Source: Allofrancisella guangzhouensis (GTDB lineage Bacteria > Pseudomonadota > Gammaproteobacteria > Francisellales > Francisellaceae). Taken from it: a stretch of 64,000 nucleotides of DNA. Shown here one piece after another: positions 25,238 to 34,393 of this stretch. The notes under the pieces were generated by a model that searched no databases, was not told the origin of the DNA, and saw only the letters and a list, made by a program, of their open reading frames with translations. Position 1 is the first letter of the stretch; each line of letters opens with the position of its first letter. The translations under genes were made by a program, and so were the position numbers. Location of the stretch: positions 1,054,001-1,118,000 of the forward strand of contig NZ_CP010427.1 of assembly GCF_000815225.1 (NCBI RefSeq), written 5' to 3'.

Positions 25238-25750
25238 ATGTTAAAGAGATATATAAACAATATAGGATTATTCCTCGGTATAATTGGTTTGATAGTCTTT
25301 GTGTTTGGATTTGCCGAGAAAGGTATTCTTGAGAAAAATTTGGCGGTACTATATGCCACACTTTTATTATTCGTATCAGCATTGATTCAGAAAGAACCTT
25401 TTTTTACTGGTTTGGAAGGTATAGCACTTATATGCGCAAATACTGTGTTTTGGCAGGTTGATCAGGTTTATAGTCTGATAATTTTTGTTGGTTTGTGTTT
25501 TGTGTTTACTATGTGGTATTTTGCTAGGTACAAATTAAACTTTGCTAGGGCTAGTGCTTTTATTGGTTTAGTCTCCTTATGTTTAGGGATTGTGCTTGTA
25601 AGAAATGAATTTATGGTAGTTTGTGGTGTATTCTTGGCTATTTATGCTGTTTTTTCTATACGACAAGGTTTTACTGTAAGTTGGGTTTTTCTTGTGTTAA
25701 ATATTTTATTTACCGTAGTTGCAGTAACTTCTTTATATGGGTTTTATTAG
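25238..25750 (+). CDS. Integral membrane protein of unknown function
   Basis: A 170-residue protein with about six short membrane segments (IGLFLGIIGLIVFVFGF, LAVLYATLLLFVSAL, and similar). Sparse charges lie between the helices. No motif known to me. It lies 32 bases upstream of coq7 on the same strand and is probably co-transcribed, so a link to the membrane or quinone metabolism is conceivable but not shown. Confidence 0.7.
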   Translation: MLKRYINNIGLFLGIIGLIVFVFGFAEKGILEKNLAVLYATLLLFVSALIQKEPFFTGLEGIALICANTVFWQVDQVYSLIIFVGLCFVFTMWYFARYKLNFARASAFIGLVSLCLGIVLVRNEFMVVCGVFLAIYAVFSIRQGFTVSWVFLVLNILFTVVAVTSLYGFY

Positions 25751-25782
25751 TAAAAATATAGTTTTAAGAAGGTTTACGTTTT

Positions 25783-26418
25783 ATGAGAAAGTTATCGTTT
25801 TTAGATAGAGTTATAGAAGAGCTTGATAGCTACACAAAATTTACAAAATCTCAACTTAATCCTACTAGAGAATCTCCTAGTAAAAATGTACAAGAGCAAC
25901 AGTTAACTCAAGCAGAAAAAAAACATTCTGCAGGTTTGATAAGAGTTGATTATACAGGGGAGATATGTGCTCAAGGGCTATATCGTGGACAAGCCGCAGT
26001 AGCTAAATCAGCAGAAACAAAGTCCCATTTATATCAGGCGGCTGATGAAGAATATGACCATTTATCTTGGTGTAGTCAAAGGCTTAAAGAGCTAGATGCA
26101 AAACCAAGCTTACTTAACCCTTTTTGGTATTGGACATCGTTTGGAATAGGCGCCACAGCCGGAGCTATGAGTGACAGTTTAAGTTATGGTTTTGTAGTAG
26201 AAACAGAAAAACAAGTAATGAAACATTTAGATTCACATTTAAAAAGTTTACCTGTAAATGATAATCGTTCTAGGGAAATCTTAAAGCAGATGTATATTGA
26301 TGAAGCAGAACATGCTGTAAAGGCGGAGAAAGCTGGAGCAAAAAAACTTCCCAAGCCAGTTAGATTTATGATGAAATTCCAATCTAAAGTTATGACTACA
26401 TTGGCTTATAGATTTTAG
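25783..26418 (+). CDS. coq7: 3-demethoxyubiquinol 3-hydroxylase
   Basis: A 211-residue di-iron hydroxylase of ubiquinone synthesis (the UbiF-replacing Coq7 type). Ligand motifs: RVDYTGEICAQGLYRGQ, ADEEYDHLSW (Glu, Glu, His) and MYIDEAEHAVKAE (Glu, His) near the C-terminus. A hydrophobic middle (FGIGATAGAMSDSLSYGFV) may dip into the membrane. Length is normal for proteobacterial Coq7. Confidence 0.93.
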   Translation: MRKLSFLDRVIEELDSYTKFTKSQLNPTRESPSKNVQEQQLTQAEKKHSAGLIRVDYTGEICAQGLYRGQAAVAKSAETKSHLYQAADEEYDHLSWCSQRLKELDAKPSLLNPFWYWTSFGIGATAGAMSDSLSYGFVVETEKQVMKHLDSHLKSLPVNDNRSREILKQMYIDEAEHAVKAEKAGAKKLPKPVRFMMKFQSKVMTTLAYRF

Positions 26419-26448
26419 ATATTAAAATGATTAATTCATACAGCTTAG

Positions 26449-27192
26449 TTAAATATTGAAATTATTGCCCACTATTTCTTTAATAACAACTCCAGCTATA
26501 GTTAACCCAAAAATAGACGGCATATAACTAAGAGTACCATTAATTGCTCTAGATCGACCTTGTTGGTTTAGTTGTGGTTCTTTGGGTGGTAATGGAGCTA
26601 TACCTTTTTCAGTAGAAAATACAGTTTTTATACCTTTTTTAACTTTTTGTTTTTTCAGGCGTGTTCTCATAGCACGAGCTAAAGCACAGACATCAGTTTT
26701 ATAAATGTCAGTAATTTTAATTTGTGTAGGGTCTGTTTTGCCTCCAGCCCCCATGCTTGATATCGTTTTTATTCCTAACTCATGTGAGGTTTTTACTAAG
26801 CTAACTTTAGCATTTAAAGTATCAATAGCATCTATTACATAATCATATTTTTCTGCAGTAAGTAGAATATGTATATTTTCAGAGTTAATAAAAGTCTGCA
26901 TGGCGTTGACTTGACATTTAGGATTTATATCTAGAATCCTCTCTCTCATAATTTCTACTTTAGGCTTACCAATAGTACTATGTAAGGCAATAAGTTGGCG
27001 ATTAATATTAGAGGGGTCTACTATATCCATATCAATTATTGTTAATTTTCCAACACCAGCTCTGGCAAGTGCCTCAATAACAAAAGATCCTACACCGCCA
27101 CATCCAGCTATAAAGATATTTGCAGTTTCTAGTTTTTCTAAACCTTTGGCACTAACTAATATTTTTGTCCTTTCTGTAATTGCTTGTATCAT
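26449..27192 (-). CDS. tcdA: tRNA threonylcarbamoyladenosine dehydratase TcdA (CsdL/YgdL)
   Basis: A 247-residue E1-like (ThiF fold) ATPase that cyclises t6A37 of tRNA to ct6A. The nucleotide loop GCGGVGSFVIEALARAGVG is at about residues 30-48, followed by DPSNINRQLIAL (ATP-binding Asn/Arg), VIDAIDT and the TcdA-specific GAGGKTDPTQIKITDI. The YMPSIFGL near the C-terminus is also typical. It starts 4 bases after the stop of a possible 39-codon ORF. Confidence 0.92.
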   Translation of the reverse strand: MIQAITERTKILVSAKGLEKLETANIFIAGCGGVGSFVIEALARAGVGKLTIIDMDIVDPSNINRQLIALHSTIGKPKVEIMRERILDINPKCQVNAMQTFINSENIHILLTAEKYDYVIDAIDTLNAKVSLVKTSHELGIKTISSMGAGGKTDPTQIKITDIYKTDVCALARAMRTRLKKQKVKKGIKTVFSTEKGIAPLPPKEPQLNQQGRSRAINGTLSYMPSIFGLTIAGVVIKEIVGNNFNI

Positions 27193-27196
27193 AAAT

Positions 27197-27316
27197 TTAT
27201 ATGTAAACCTTATTTAAATCCTTTATATCATTAACTTTACGAATTTTAGGTTTAGCTACTTCAGAGTATTCAAAAGAAGACGTTTGACTCAATGGAAGTA
27301 CTATTTTTTTATTCAT
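27197..27316 (-). CDS. Possible 39-residue small protein upstream of tcdA
   Basis: An ATG at 27316 opens a 39-codon frame (MNKKIVLPLSQTSSFEYSEV...) that stops 4 bases before the tcdA start, a spacing typical of coupled genes. The composition is protein-like with many charged residues. There is no clear ribosome binding site. It is either a real small protein or a chance frame; conservation would decide. Confidence 0.35.
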   Translation of the reverse strand: MNKKIVLPLSQTSSFEYSEVAKPKIRKVNDIKDLNKVYI

Positions 27317-27404
27317 GTTAAATTAGGAGCTGACTTATATTATATATCCTATATTTTAGCAGTAAGCTTTAAAAAAATCTTTAAATATATTGAGGTAAAT
27401 ATAG

Positions 27405-27433
27405 TTGACATAGGAGTAATTAATAAGCAAAAT
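27405..27433 (+). promoter_or_regulatory. Candidate sigma70 promoter of the peroxiredoxin gene
   Basis: A perfect TTGACA at 27405-27410 is followed 17 bases later by CAAAAT (27428-27433, four of six to the -10 consensus). This would start transcription about 50-55 bases before the ATG at 27494. Confidence 0.4.
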
Positions 27434-27493
27434 TAGTGCGTTAAATTAATAATCTTTGAAAGAACCATAAACCTATAAATGGAGGATGTAATT

Positions 27494-28093
27494 ATGGTAT
27501 TAGTAGGTAAAAAAGCACCTGTTTTTAATGCACCAGCAGTATTAGGAAATGGTGAAATTGTGGATAACTACGATTTTGCAAACGCTATCCAAGGTAAATA
27601 TGCAGTAGTAGTATTTTACCCTTTAGATTTTACATTCGTTTGTCCATCTGAGCTAATAGCTCTAGATAAAAGAACAGCTAAATTAAAACAGCTAGGAGTT
27701 GAAGTAGTTTCTGTATCTATAGACTCTCACTTTACGCATAATGCTTGGAGAAATACTCCAATTAACGAAGGTGGTATTGGTCCAGTTAGTTATACTATGG
27801 TTGCCGATATTAACCAAAAAATCGTAAAAGATTACGATGTCCAAGCAGAAGGCGGTATGGCTTTTAGAGGTACCTTTTTGATCGATAAAAAGGGGGTTGT
27901 ACGTCATCAAGTTGTTAATGATCTTCCATTAGGTAGAAATATGGATGAAGTTATAAGAATGGTTGAAGCTCTACAGTTCCATGAGCAACATGGTGAAGTA
28001 TGTCCAGCTGGTTGGAATAAGGGCGATCAAGGTATGAAAGCTTCTCCAAAAGGTGTTGCTGAATATTTAGCTGATCACGTTGAAGATCTATAG
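27494..28093 (+). CDS. 2-Cys peroxiredoxin (AhpC/Prx1 type)
   Basis: A 199-residue thiol peroxidase. The start at 27494 is chosen because GGAGGA (27481-27486) sits 7 bases upstream; the longer frame from 27479 would place that sequence inside the gene. Peroxidatic Cys50 in DFTFVCPSE, the SHFTHNAW segment, FRGTFLIDKKG and the resolving Cys in GEVCPAGW mark a typical 2-Cys enzyme that reduces H2O2 and organic peroxides. Cytoplasmic. The upstream region has a candidate promoter at 27405-27433. Confidence 0.95.
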   Translation: MVLVGKKAPVFNAPAVLGNGEIVDNYDFANAIQGKYAVVVFYPLDFTFVCPSELIALDKRTAKLKQLGVEVVSVSIDSHFTHNAWRNTPINEGGIGPVSYTMVADINQKIVKDYDVQAEGGMAFRGTFLIDKKGVVRHQVVNDLPLGRNMDEVIRMVEALQFHEQHGEVCPAGWNKGDQGMKASPKGVAEYLADHVEDL

Positions 28094-28185
28094 TCCAAAC
28101 GTTTATTTTATTTTTTATAAAAATTTTATTTAAATTTGTATTTCTAAACAATAAAATGCTAGAAATATTCTAGTAAGCTGTATAG

Positions 28186-29547
28186 ATGAAAAAACCATAT
28201 TTAATTATAGGTATGCTTGTATTTAGCAACCTTATTTATGCAGCTAATAATTTTTCTGATAATAATCCAAAATCACAACCTACAAAAGATCAACCATCAA
28301 TTGAAAACAAGTCTGTAGTGGATGTAATTGAGCAACAAGAAGGAGAAACATTTGTTCCAACCACTAGCTTTGATATAGGTAAAATTATATTAGATTACAC
28401 ACGCCTTAATGCAGTTAAGTTACCGTATTATCAAGCTATAGATAATAACGTGATATTTTCTCAAGCAATGATGAATACACAGCAAGAAACTGCAGATCCT
28501 TTGTTTATAATGCTATCTCGCCAGAATGGACTTTTGAAAGATGATTATCTTTATGTTGGTGGAACAGCCTCATTTTTACCGATGTGGGGTATAAACAACA
28601 TTAGTAACCAAAATTTAAACTCTATAAATAATTATAATTTTGAGTATTATATGTTAAGTAGTTTGGGTGAGTGGACCTCTGTTTTTGCATCTATAAATGT
28701 TTATACTGATAATGGTGATTGGAATGTAAATCCTGGAGGCATTTATTTCCTGCTAGGGGATTTAAAACGCCTACCAGTGTTTACATATGTAGCTCTATCT
28801 ACAGTTAATTTTGGTAACTTTGATGAAACTACTAACTTTATATCAACACTTACTAGACTATATTTTATGCAGTCTGGTGGTAATGTAAACATGTCGTATA
28901 ATAAAGATGGTTTACAGGCAAATGTGGTATTTTTAGCACCATCTAAAAATCAATTTCTACAAGTAGCAAATGCTTATAATGGTAGTGCAAAACTTGGTTT
29001 TTCTGTGAACATGAAATATACTTATGATTTAAATACAGTAGGGGATTACTGGTATTTTGGTTCAGCTTACTCGAATGTTTCAGGGTTTACAAATAAAAAC
29101 AATGATAACGTTGGGGTTGTAGACTTTAACTTTGGGGTTAGTGTAAGTGACTTAGAATTTATGAGCGAATTTATTTTTACTGATAAAGGAGTAGATAAAA
29201 CTACAAATGTTTCTGGATCTTTTAATTTAAAAGAAGGTTTTTATACTTCATTGTTTCCAAACCTAAATACGAATAATTTTTTATCATCTGGTGGGCAGGT
29301 ATATTCGTGGTCATTACAGTTAAATTATACTACAAGATTTTATAGTAAAGATTTGGTACCATATGTTAGTTACTCCCAAATACAGCAGTCTAGTACCAAT
29401 TATGCAACTCTTATAGATACGGGTTTTAGATATAACACTTTTGCAGATGCTTGGCTTGGTTTTAGTTTTAGTTATATCAATGCTCAAGCAAATACATCTC
29501 TTCAGCGAGATAACTTATTATCGCTATATTTAAGGATTTTTATATAG
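28186..29547 (+). CDS. Outer-membrane beta-barrel-like protein, possibly DUF3573 type
   Basis: A 453-residue exported protein: signal peptide (LIIGMLVFSNLIYA then AN), a polar Gln/Pro-rich linker (about 20-55), then a long run of alternating aromatic and polar residues ending in LYLRIFI, a phenylalanine-containing last strand as in outer-membrane barrels. LSRQNGLLKDDYLYVGGTASF is the best conserved-looking part. Francisella has a set of such surface proteins of this general type (DUF3573); assignment to that family is from memory of its pattern and is uncertain. Function unknown; a porin or surface-exposed role is plausible. Confidence 0.65.
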   Translation: MKKPYLIIGMLVFSNLIYAANNFSDNNPKSQPTKDQPSIENKSVVDVIEQQEGETFVPTTSFDIGKIILDYTRLNAVKLPYYQAIDNNVIFSQAMMNTQQETADPLFIMLSRQNGLLKDDYLYVGGTASFLPMWGINNISNQNLNSINNYNFEYYMLSSLGEWTSVFASINVYTDNGDWNVNPGGIYFLLGDLKRLPVFTYVALSTVNFGNFDETTNFISTLTRLYFMQSGGNVNMSYNKDGLQANVVFLAPSKNQFLQVANAYNGSAKLGFSVNMKYTYDLNTVGDYWYFGSAYSNVSGFTNKNNDNVGVVDFNFGVSVSDLEFMSEFIFTDKGVDKTTNVSGSFNLKEGFYTSLFPNLNTNNFLSSGGQVYSWSLQLNYTTRFYSKDLVPYVSYSQIQQSSTNYATLIDTGFRYNTFADAWLGFSFSYINAQANTSLQRDNLLSLYLRIFI

Positions 29548-29609
29548 AAAAATACAATTACTTTTATGTTAAAATAGTTTATACCTAATCATTATAAAGT
29601 TATAAAAAT

Positions 29610-29948
29610 ATGCAAAATTTACCAGAATGCTCTAAGTGCCAGTCTCAATATGTTTATCAAGTTAATGATCTGTTAATTTGTCCAGAGTGTGGTTATGAAT
29701 GGAAAGTAGATGAAGTTAAAAATGAAGAGGATAAACTTATAGTCAAAGATTCAAACGGTAATTTGTTGCAAGATGGTGATACTATTACAGTTATTAAAGA
29801 CCTTAAGCTAAAAGGTTCTTCGCAAGTCATAAAAGTAGGTACAAAAGTTAAAGGTATCCGTTTAGTTGAAGGTGACCATGATATTGATTGTAAAGTCGAT
29901 GGAATTGGAGCTATAAAACTAAAATCACAGTTTGTTAAGAAAATATAA
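29610..29948 (+). CDS. PhnA/YjdM-family zinc-ribbon protein
   Basis: A 112-residue protein with an N-terminal zinc ribbon (CSKC at 8-11 and CPEC at 26-29, GYEW) and the PhnA domain ([52 protein letters not shown]). The family is common and named from the E. coli phn operon, but its role is not settled and it is not a phosphonate lyase. Single gene. Confidence 0.9.
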   Translation: MQNLPECSKCQSQYVYQVNDLLICPECGYEWKVDEVKNEEDKLIVKDSNGNLLQDGDTITVIKDLKLKGSSQVIKVGTKVKGIRLVEGDHDIDCKVDGIGAIKLKSQFVKKI

Positions 29949-29969
29949 TTACCATATTTTTTAGTAATT

Positions 29970-30584
29970 TTATTTTTTAAAGTGGCCGCCAGTCATTTGT
30001 GTGAATGTTTCAGAATCTTTATTATTTTTTCCTCTAAATGAAACACAAGTATGTTTAGCTGTTATTTTTACAGACACATCTTCTGTTTTAAGTATAAATT
30101 TAAGCGTTTCAAATATTTGAGCAGTCATTCTTTCTTGAATTTGTGGACGTCTTGAAAAAAAATCACAGATACTGTTTATACGACATAAGCCAATAATATT
30201 ATTATCTTTTGGGATAAATGAAACTTCTGCAGTCCCTTCAAATGGTACAAAGTGATGTTCACAAAAAGACATTATATTAATATGTTTTTGTGTAAGTATA
30301 CCATCATACCTAAATTCATTTTCATATAAACCACAAGCAGGAAAATTACCATAGTCTAAACCATAAAAAATCTCTTGAGTGAACATTCGAGCTATTCTAT
30401 GTGGAGTTTTCTCAAATTCGATACTAGTTAATCTTAAGGCCGTTAGAATTTCTTGATAAGCGTTTGAAATAGTTTCTACCTGTTTGGACTTGTCTACATT
30501 TAAGTCTCTATATGATTCTAGTCCTTTTGTTATTAGATGCTTTTGTATTTGTAAACCTAGCTCTTTGTCATATGTTGTTTTCAT
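29970..30584 (-). CDS. folE: GTP cyclohydrolase I
   Basis: A 204-residue enzyme of the first step of folate and queuosine-precursor synthesis (GTP to dihydroneopterin triphosphate). Zinc and active-site residues: MSFCEHHFVPFEG (Cys, His, His), FIPKDNNIIGLCRI, RRPQIQERMTAQI and AKHTCVSFRG (second Cys). Length normal. Together with queG in the same region it belongs to pathways that feed queuosine, but the genes are far apart. Confidence 0.95.
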   Translation of the reverse strand: MKTTYDKELGLQIQKHLITKGLESYRDLNVDKSKQVETISNAYQEILTALRLTSIEFEKTPHRIARMFTQEIFYGLDYGNFPACGLYENEFRYDGILTQKHINIMSFCEHHFVPFEGTAEVSFIPKDNNIIGLCRINSICDFFSRRPQIQERMTAQIFETLKFILKTEDVSVKITAKHTCVSFRGKNNKDSETFTQMTGGHFKK

Positions 30585-30703
30585 TAGATTTGAGTAAGAT
30601 AAAAGTTCCTAAAGCAATTATATTATGTAATAGCTTGTAAATAAATCTAACTAATACTTTTATAAATGATAATATAGTATGACTAAATATTAAAAGGATA
30701 CAA

Positions 30704-32023
30704 ATGTCTACTAATTTTACTAAATTAGGGCTTTCAACACAGATATGTAAAGCTCTAGAAACTAAAGGTTATACAAATCCAACACCAATCCAAGAGAAAT
30801 CTATCCCTCTTATATTAAAAGATAATGACTTAATGGCAAGCGCACAGACTGGTACAGGTAAAACAGCTGCATTTACATTACCAATTATTGAAAAACTAAT
30901 AAACCAGCCTAAAGCTAGACCTAATACAACTAAAGTTCTTATTCTAACACCAACGAGGGAACTAGCAGCTCAAATAGAAGATCAAGTTAGTATATATGCT
31001 GCAAATACGCATATCCGTTCTACAGTAGTATTTGGTGGGGTAAGTATTAATCCTCAAATGATGAAATTAAGAAAAGGAGTAGAAATTCTAATAGCGACAC
31101 CTGGTAGATTACTAGACTTATATAGTCAAAATGCTATTAAATTTACTGACTTAAATACCTTGGTTTTAGATGAAGCTGATAGAATGCTTGATATGGGTTT
31201 TATTCATGACTTAAAAAGAATCCATAAGCTTTTGCCTAAGAAGATACAAACACTAATGTTTTCAGCTACTTTTTCTGCAGAGATAAAAGATTTAGCACAA
31301 AGTTTTTTAAATAACCCTAAATTTGTTTCTGCTGATGTTGCTAATACAACTGTAGAAAAAATAGCTCAAAGTATTATAACTGTAGATAAGTCACAAAAGG
31401 TTAATGCTTTGATAGCCCTAATCAAAAGAGATAATTGGAATCAAGTATTAGTATTCTCACGTACAAAGCATGGAGCTAATAAGATAGCTGAGAAGCTTAA
31501 TGATGCAGATATAAAAGCTAGTGCTATCCATGGTAATAAAAGTCAAACAGCTAGGACTAAAGCCTTAGCGGATTTTAAATCTAATTTGATAAATGTTTTA
31601 GTAGCTACAGATATAGCTGCTAGGGGTATAGACATTCAACAGTTACCGTACGTTATAAATCTAGATCTACCGAGCGTTGCCGAAGATTACGTACATCGTA
31701 TAGGTAGAACAGCAAGGGCAGGCCAAACTGGAATAGCTGTATCATTAGTAAGTGCTGATGAAGTTGAGCTACTATCAAATATCGAACATCTAATAGGACA
31801 CTTGTTACCGCGTGAAGAACTTGAAGGCTTTGAAGCTCAACATAATGTGCCTACTACAAGCATGGCTAGAAAAACAAAGGCTAAGAAAGTAGATGAGGTA
31901 AAGATTATTGCAGCAAAAAGAGCAAACAAAAGTAAAAAATCATCAACTCATAACAAAGATTTTTCTAAATTAATTAGACAAAAAATCCATGCTAATAAAA
32001 GTGTGAGGGCTAGGCAAAATTAG
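30704..32023 (+). CDS. rhlE: DEAD-box RNA helicase RhlE
   Basis: A 439-residue ATP-dependent RNA helicase. Motifs: Q motif GYTNPTPIQ, I AQTGTGKTAAF, Ia PTRELAAQI, GG, Ib TPGRLLDL, II VLDEADRMLDMGF, III SATF, IV VLVFSRTK, V ATDIAARGID, VI HRIGRTARAGQ. A basic Lys-rich tail (about 385-439) probably aids RNA binding. AAGGA precedes the ATG by about 6 bases. The RMLDMGF form of motif II favours the RhlE subgroup. Confidence 0.93.
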   Translation: MSTNFTKLGLSTQICKALETKGYTNPTPIQEKSIPLILKDNDLMASAQTGTGKTAAFTLPIIEKLINQPKARPNTTKVLILTPTRELAAQIEDQVSIYAANTHIRSTVVFGGVSINPQMMKLRKGVEILIATPGRLLDLYSQNAIKFTDLNTLVLDEADRMLDMGFIHDLKRIHKLLPKKIQTLMFSATFSAEIKDLAQSFLNNPKFVSADVANTTVEKIAQSIITVDKSQKVNALIALIKRDNWNQVLVFSRTKHGANKIAEKLNDADIKASAIHGNKSQTARTKALADFKSNLINVLVATDIAARGIDIQQLPYVINLDLPSVAEDYVHRIGRTARAGQTGIAVSLVSADEVELLSNIEHLIGHLLPREELEGFEAQHNVPTTSMARKTKAKKVDEVKIIAAKRANKSKKSSTHNKDFSKLIRQKIHANKSVRARQN

Positions 32024-32026
32024 AAA

Positions 32027-33484
32027 TTAAGGAGTGTAGTAAGTAAGTGGTGGATTAGCGAAAGTTGTTCCAAGTAATGAAGTCTCATACATGAAAGGAT
32101 CTATGCTTTTCAGGTTAACTAATAGACTTTCTCGTTCTTTTTTATTTGATAAGTTGGTATATTCAATATCCACTTCTCTAAACTTTTGTAGAGATTTATT
32201 TGCAAGATTATCATCCTCCATTTGTTTATAAAACGTTTGTAAACCTTCTAATATTTTAGTCATACCTGAATTATCATGGACGTTTATTTTTTTAGAAAAT
32301 AAGAAGTTACCCGCGAATTTTCTATATTCACCATCTTGCTTAGCAAAATTTATTATTTCGACAATTATACGATTTGCTATCCTATTTAACATATCAAGAT
32401 CTTTAGCGTCTGATATATCTTCGTCCTTAATAATAGCTGCGATCCTCCTGTGAAAACACATTATTCTATTAAAACCTGTCTTTCCATGATGATGTTTTAT
32501 TCCATGGAATGATTTTTGTTCATAATTATCTAAATAGTCGCTTAATGAATAAGAAAGTAAAGCATTTTTCAAAGAGAGAACTTCAAATTTTGATCCTATT
32601 AGATCATTTTTTATACTGTCTCTGTAATATTTTAAATCACTTTTGTAGTCGTCATTAAAGTTATTCATATATGCTTTCTTAAAGCTTCGATATTCGGTGT
32701 TTTCTATTTGACCATTGTAGTTATGTATAGCGATTTTATTATCGGGCTGTTTTTTACCATGTTTAAAATGTAACTCATCTGCTGACCTTTTAAAAGCATA
32801 TTGTCTGCCTCGTGTTGATACATCGTTTATGTTAAAAACATTTTTTGAATTTTTTGTTAATTCAATAGCAGAGCATGCGTTATCATACGCTATGACCGAT
32901 GTTTTTTTAAAATTATACTGATGCAATCTTTCCATTAATGAAGAAGCAAAATCTTTAGGCTCGACTTTGATTCCGCTGTCATTGTCAATTTGACTAATCA
33001 TAAGAAAGATTTGGAGATTATTTCTGGACGAATTAGAAATATATTTATATAGTATCTCTGCTATATTAGAAGCTGGAATACAACATAATTCTAATTTATC
33101 TTGCTTAGGAACTTTAATATATTGTTTAATAAAAGTCTCACCTATAGTCCCACCTATACCTTGTGCGGATATATAAATTCTAGAAAATGGTTCGAGCATT
33201 CTTAACTTTTTTGCCATTAACCCTTCCGCAATCTCACAATTATTTTTATCTCTTTCAATATTTAGTTCTTTGTTTAGAATACTACTAAAATAAGGAAAAT
33301 TTATCCTAATAAATGGAATTTCATGGTTCAGTAGAGCTTTACGTTTGTGGTCACTGTGCATCTTAATTGTATACTCACGATCAAGATTTTTATCTTTTTG
33401 ATAAAAGTAGGATTTTTTAGTTTCACTATTTGTTCCACTCATATCTCCATGAAATGATATAAATAAAGCTTGTCTAAATTTCAT
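32027..33484 (-). CDS. Unknown 485-residue protein with a possible degenerate clan CD (caspase/C80-like) fold
   Basis: No signal peptide. Strand pattern in the first 200 residues: QALFISFHG, then SRIYISAQGIGGTIGETFI (102-119), where clan CD peptidases have 'iyi.gHG..g.ig', then LQIFLMISQID (157-167) at the place of the catalytic-cysteine strand, and FASSLMERLHQYNFKKTSVIAYD, resembling the following 'SfA..L...L...g...V.gy'. The expected His is Gln107 and no Cys follows, so if the fold is right the protein is not a protease. The remaining 285 residues are helical and charged with no known family. The 3' end is 4 bases from rhlE, convergent. Confidence 0.4.
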   Translation of the reverse strand: MKFRQALFISFHGDMSGTNSETKKSYFYQKDKNLDREYTIKMHSDHKRKALLNHEIPFIRINFPYFSSILNKELNIERDKNNCEIAEGLMAKKLRMLEPFSRIYISAQGIGGTIGETFIKQYIKVPKQDKLELCCIPASNIAEILYKYISNSSRNNLQIFLMISQIDNDSGIKVEPKDFASSLMERLHQYNFKKTSVIAYDNACSAIELTKNSKNVFNINDVSTRGRQYAFKRSADELHFKHGKKQPDNKIAIHNYNGQIENTEYRSFKKAYMNNFNDDYKSDLKYYRDSIKNDLIGSKFEVLSLKNALLSYSLSDYLDNYEQKSFHGIKHHHGKTGFNRIMCFHRRIAAIIKDEDISDAKDLDMLNRIANRIIVEIINFAKQDGEYRKFAGNFLFSKKINVHDNSGMTKILEGLQTFYKQMEDDNLANKSLQKFREVDIEYTNLSNKKERESLLVNLKSIDPFMYETSLLGTTFANPPLTYYTP

Positions 33485-33638
33485 ATAATTATTTAATCCC
33501 TATAAATTTTATCGTTTTAAAAAATTATATAATAATTAAATTAAATATACTACACGTGGAATATATATTAATCAAAATAATTTTTAATATTTTTATGATT
33601 ATATGATAAATTTTAAATAGAAACACTGTTAATGATTA

Positions 33639-34148
33639 TTATATAACCCCTGGTATATATGATGAATTTGGACCATGGTATTTGTTAATCACGATATTAT
33701 TATTTCCTACATTTTCTATAAAGTATGTATCTTCATCGTGACTACAGGAACTAGATGAAGTTAAGTAACATTTATCAGAAACGCGCCAAGTATCACACAT
33801 TTGACAGGTAGGAAAACCCCAGTGTTCATAATTAATATATCCTTTACCTACTGCAGGGTAACTGATTTTTAGTCTATCGAAAGGCACTCTTGGCTCTGCT
33901 TCTTGATAGCTATTAATAGGACCCACGACATCTACATATGCTACTGTTTTTTGACCCACACCTGAGTCACAATGCATAGAGAAACTAGAGTTTGTTTGTT
34001 TACTTAACTTACAACTTGACCCAATAGTATTATCGTACTCAAATTTGGTATTTTTAGCTACTTCTGGACTAAGAGATACATGTACATCCATTTCTCCAGC
34101 ATATAGAGCTGATATTAATGTTAAAAAAGCTAGTATTATTTTTTTCAT
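33639..34148 (-). CDS. Small secreted protein of unknown function
   Basis: A 169-residue protein from the ATG at 34148 (a five-codon longer frame starts at 34163). Signal peptide KKIILAFLTLISALYA, then a mature part with two cysteine clusters (CQMCDTWRVSDKCYL and SSSCSHDED) that suggest disulfides. No family recognised. Divergent from the PI-PLC-like gene, which also encodes an exported protein. Confidence 0.65.
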   Translation of the reverse strand: MKKIILAFLTLISALYAGEMDVHVSLSPEVAKNTKFEYDNTIGSSCKLSKQTNSSFSMHCDSGVGQKTVAYVDVVGPINSYQEAEPRVPFDRLKISYPAVGKGYINYEHWGFPTCQMCDTWRVSDKCYLTSSSSCSHDEDTYFIENVGNNNIVINKYHGPNSSYIPGVI

Positions 34149-34393
34149 TTTTGTTTGAGTCACACTCCATTTTTGTTTTTTATTTATTTTATCATTAAAA
34201 AATAATTTATCAACATTTAATTTTATAGAGTCAAAATATTAAAAAGTTAAAAATTTTTTAATATTAAAATATATTCACAATAATAGTTGAATAATTTACA
34301 TTTAATATGTATTATCTAAAATTTAGATTATATATTTAACTAAATTTAAAAATATATGTTTAAAAAAATAATTAATTCAATATAAGGAAAAAT

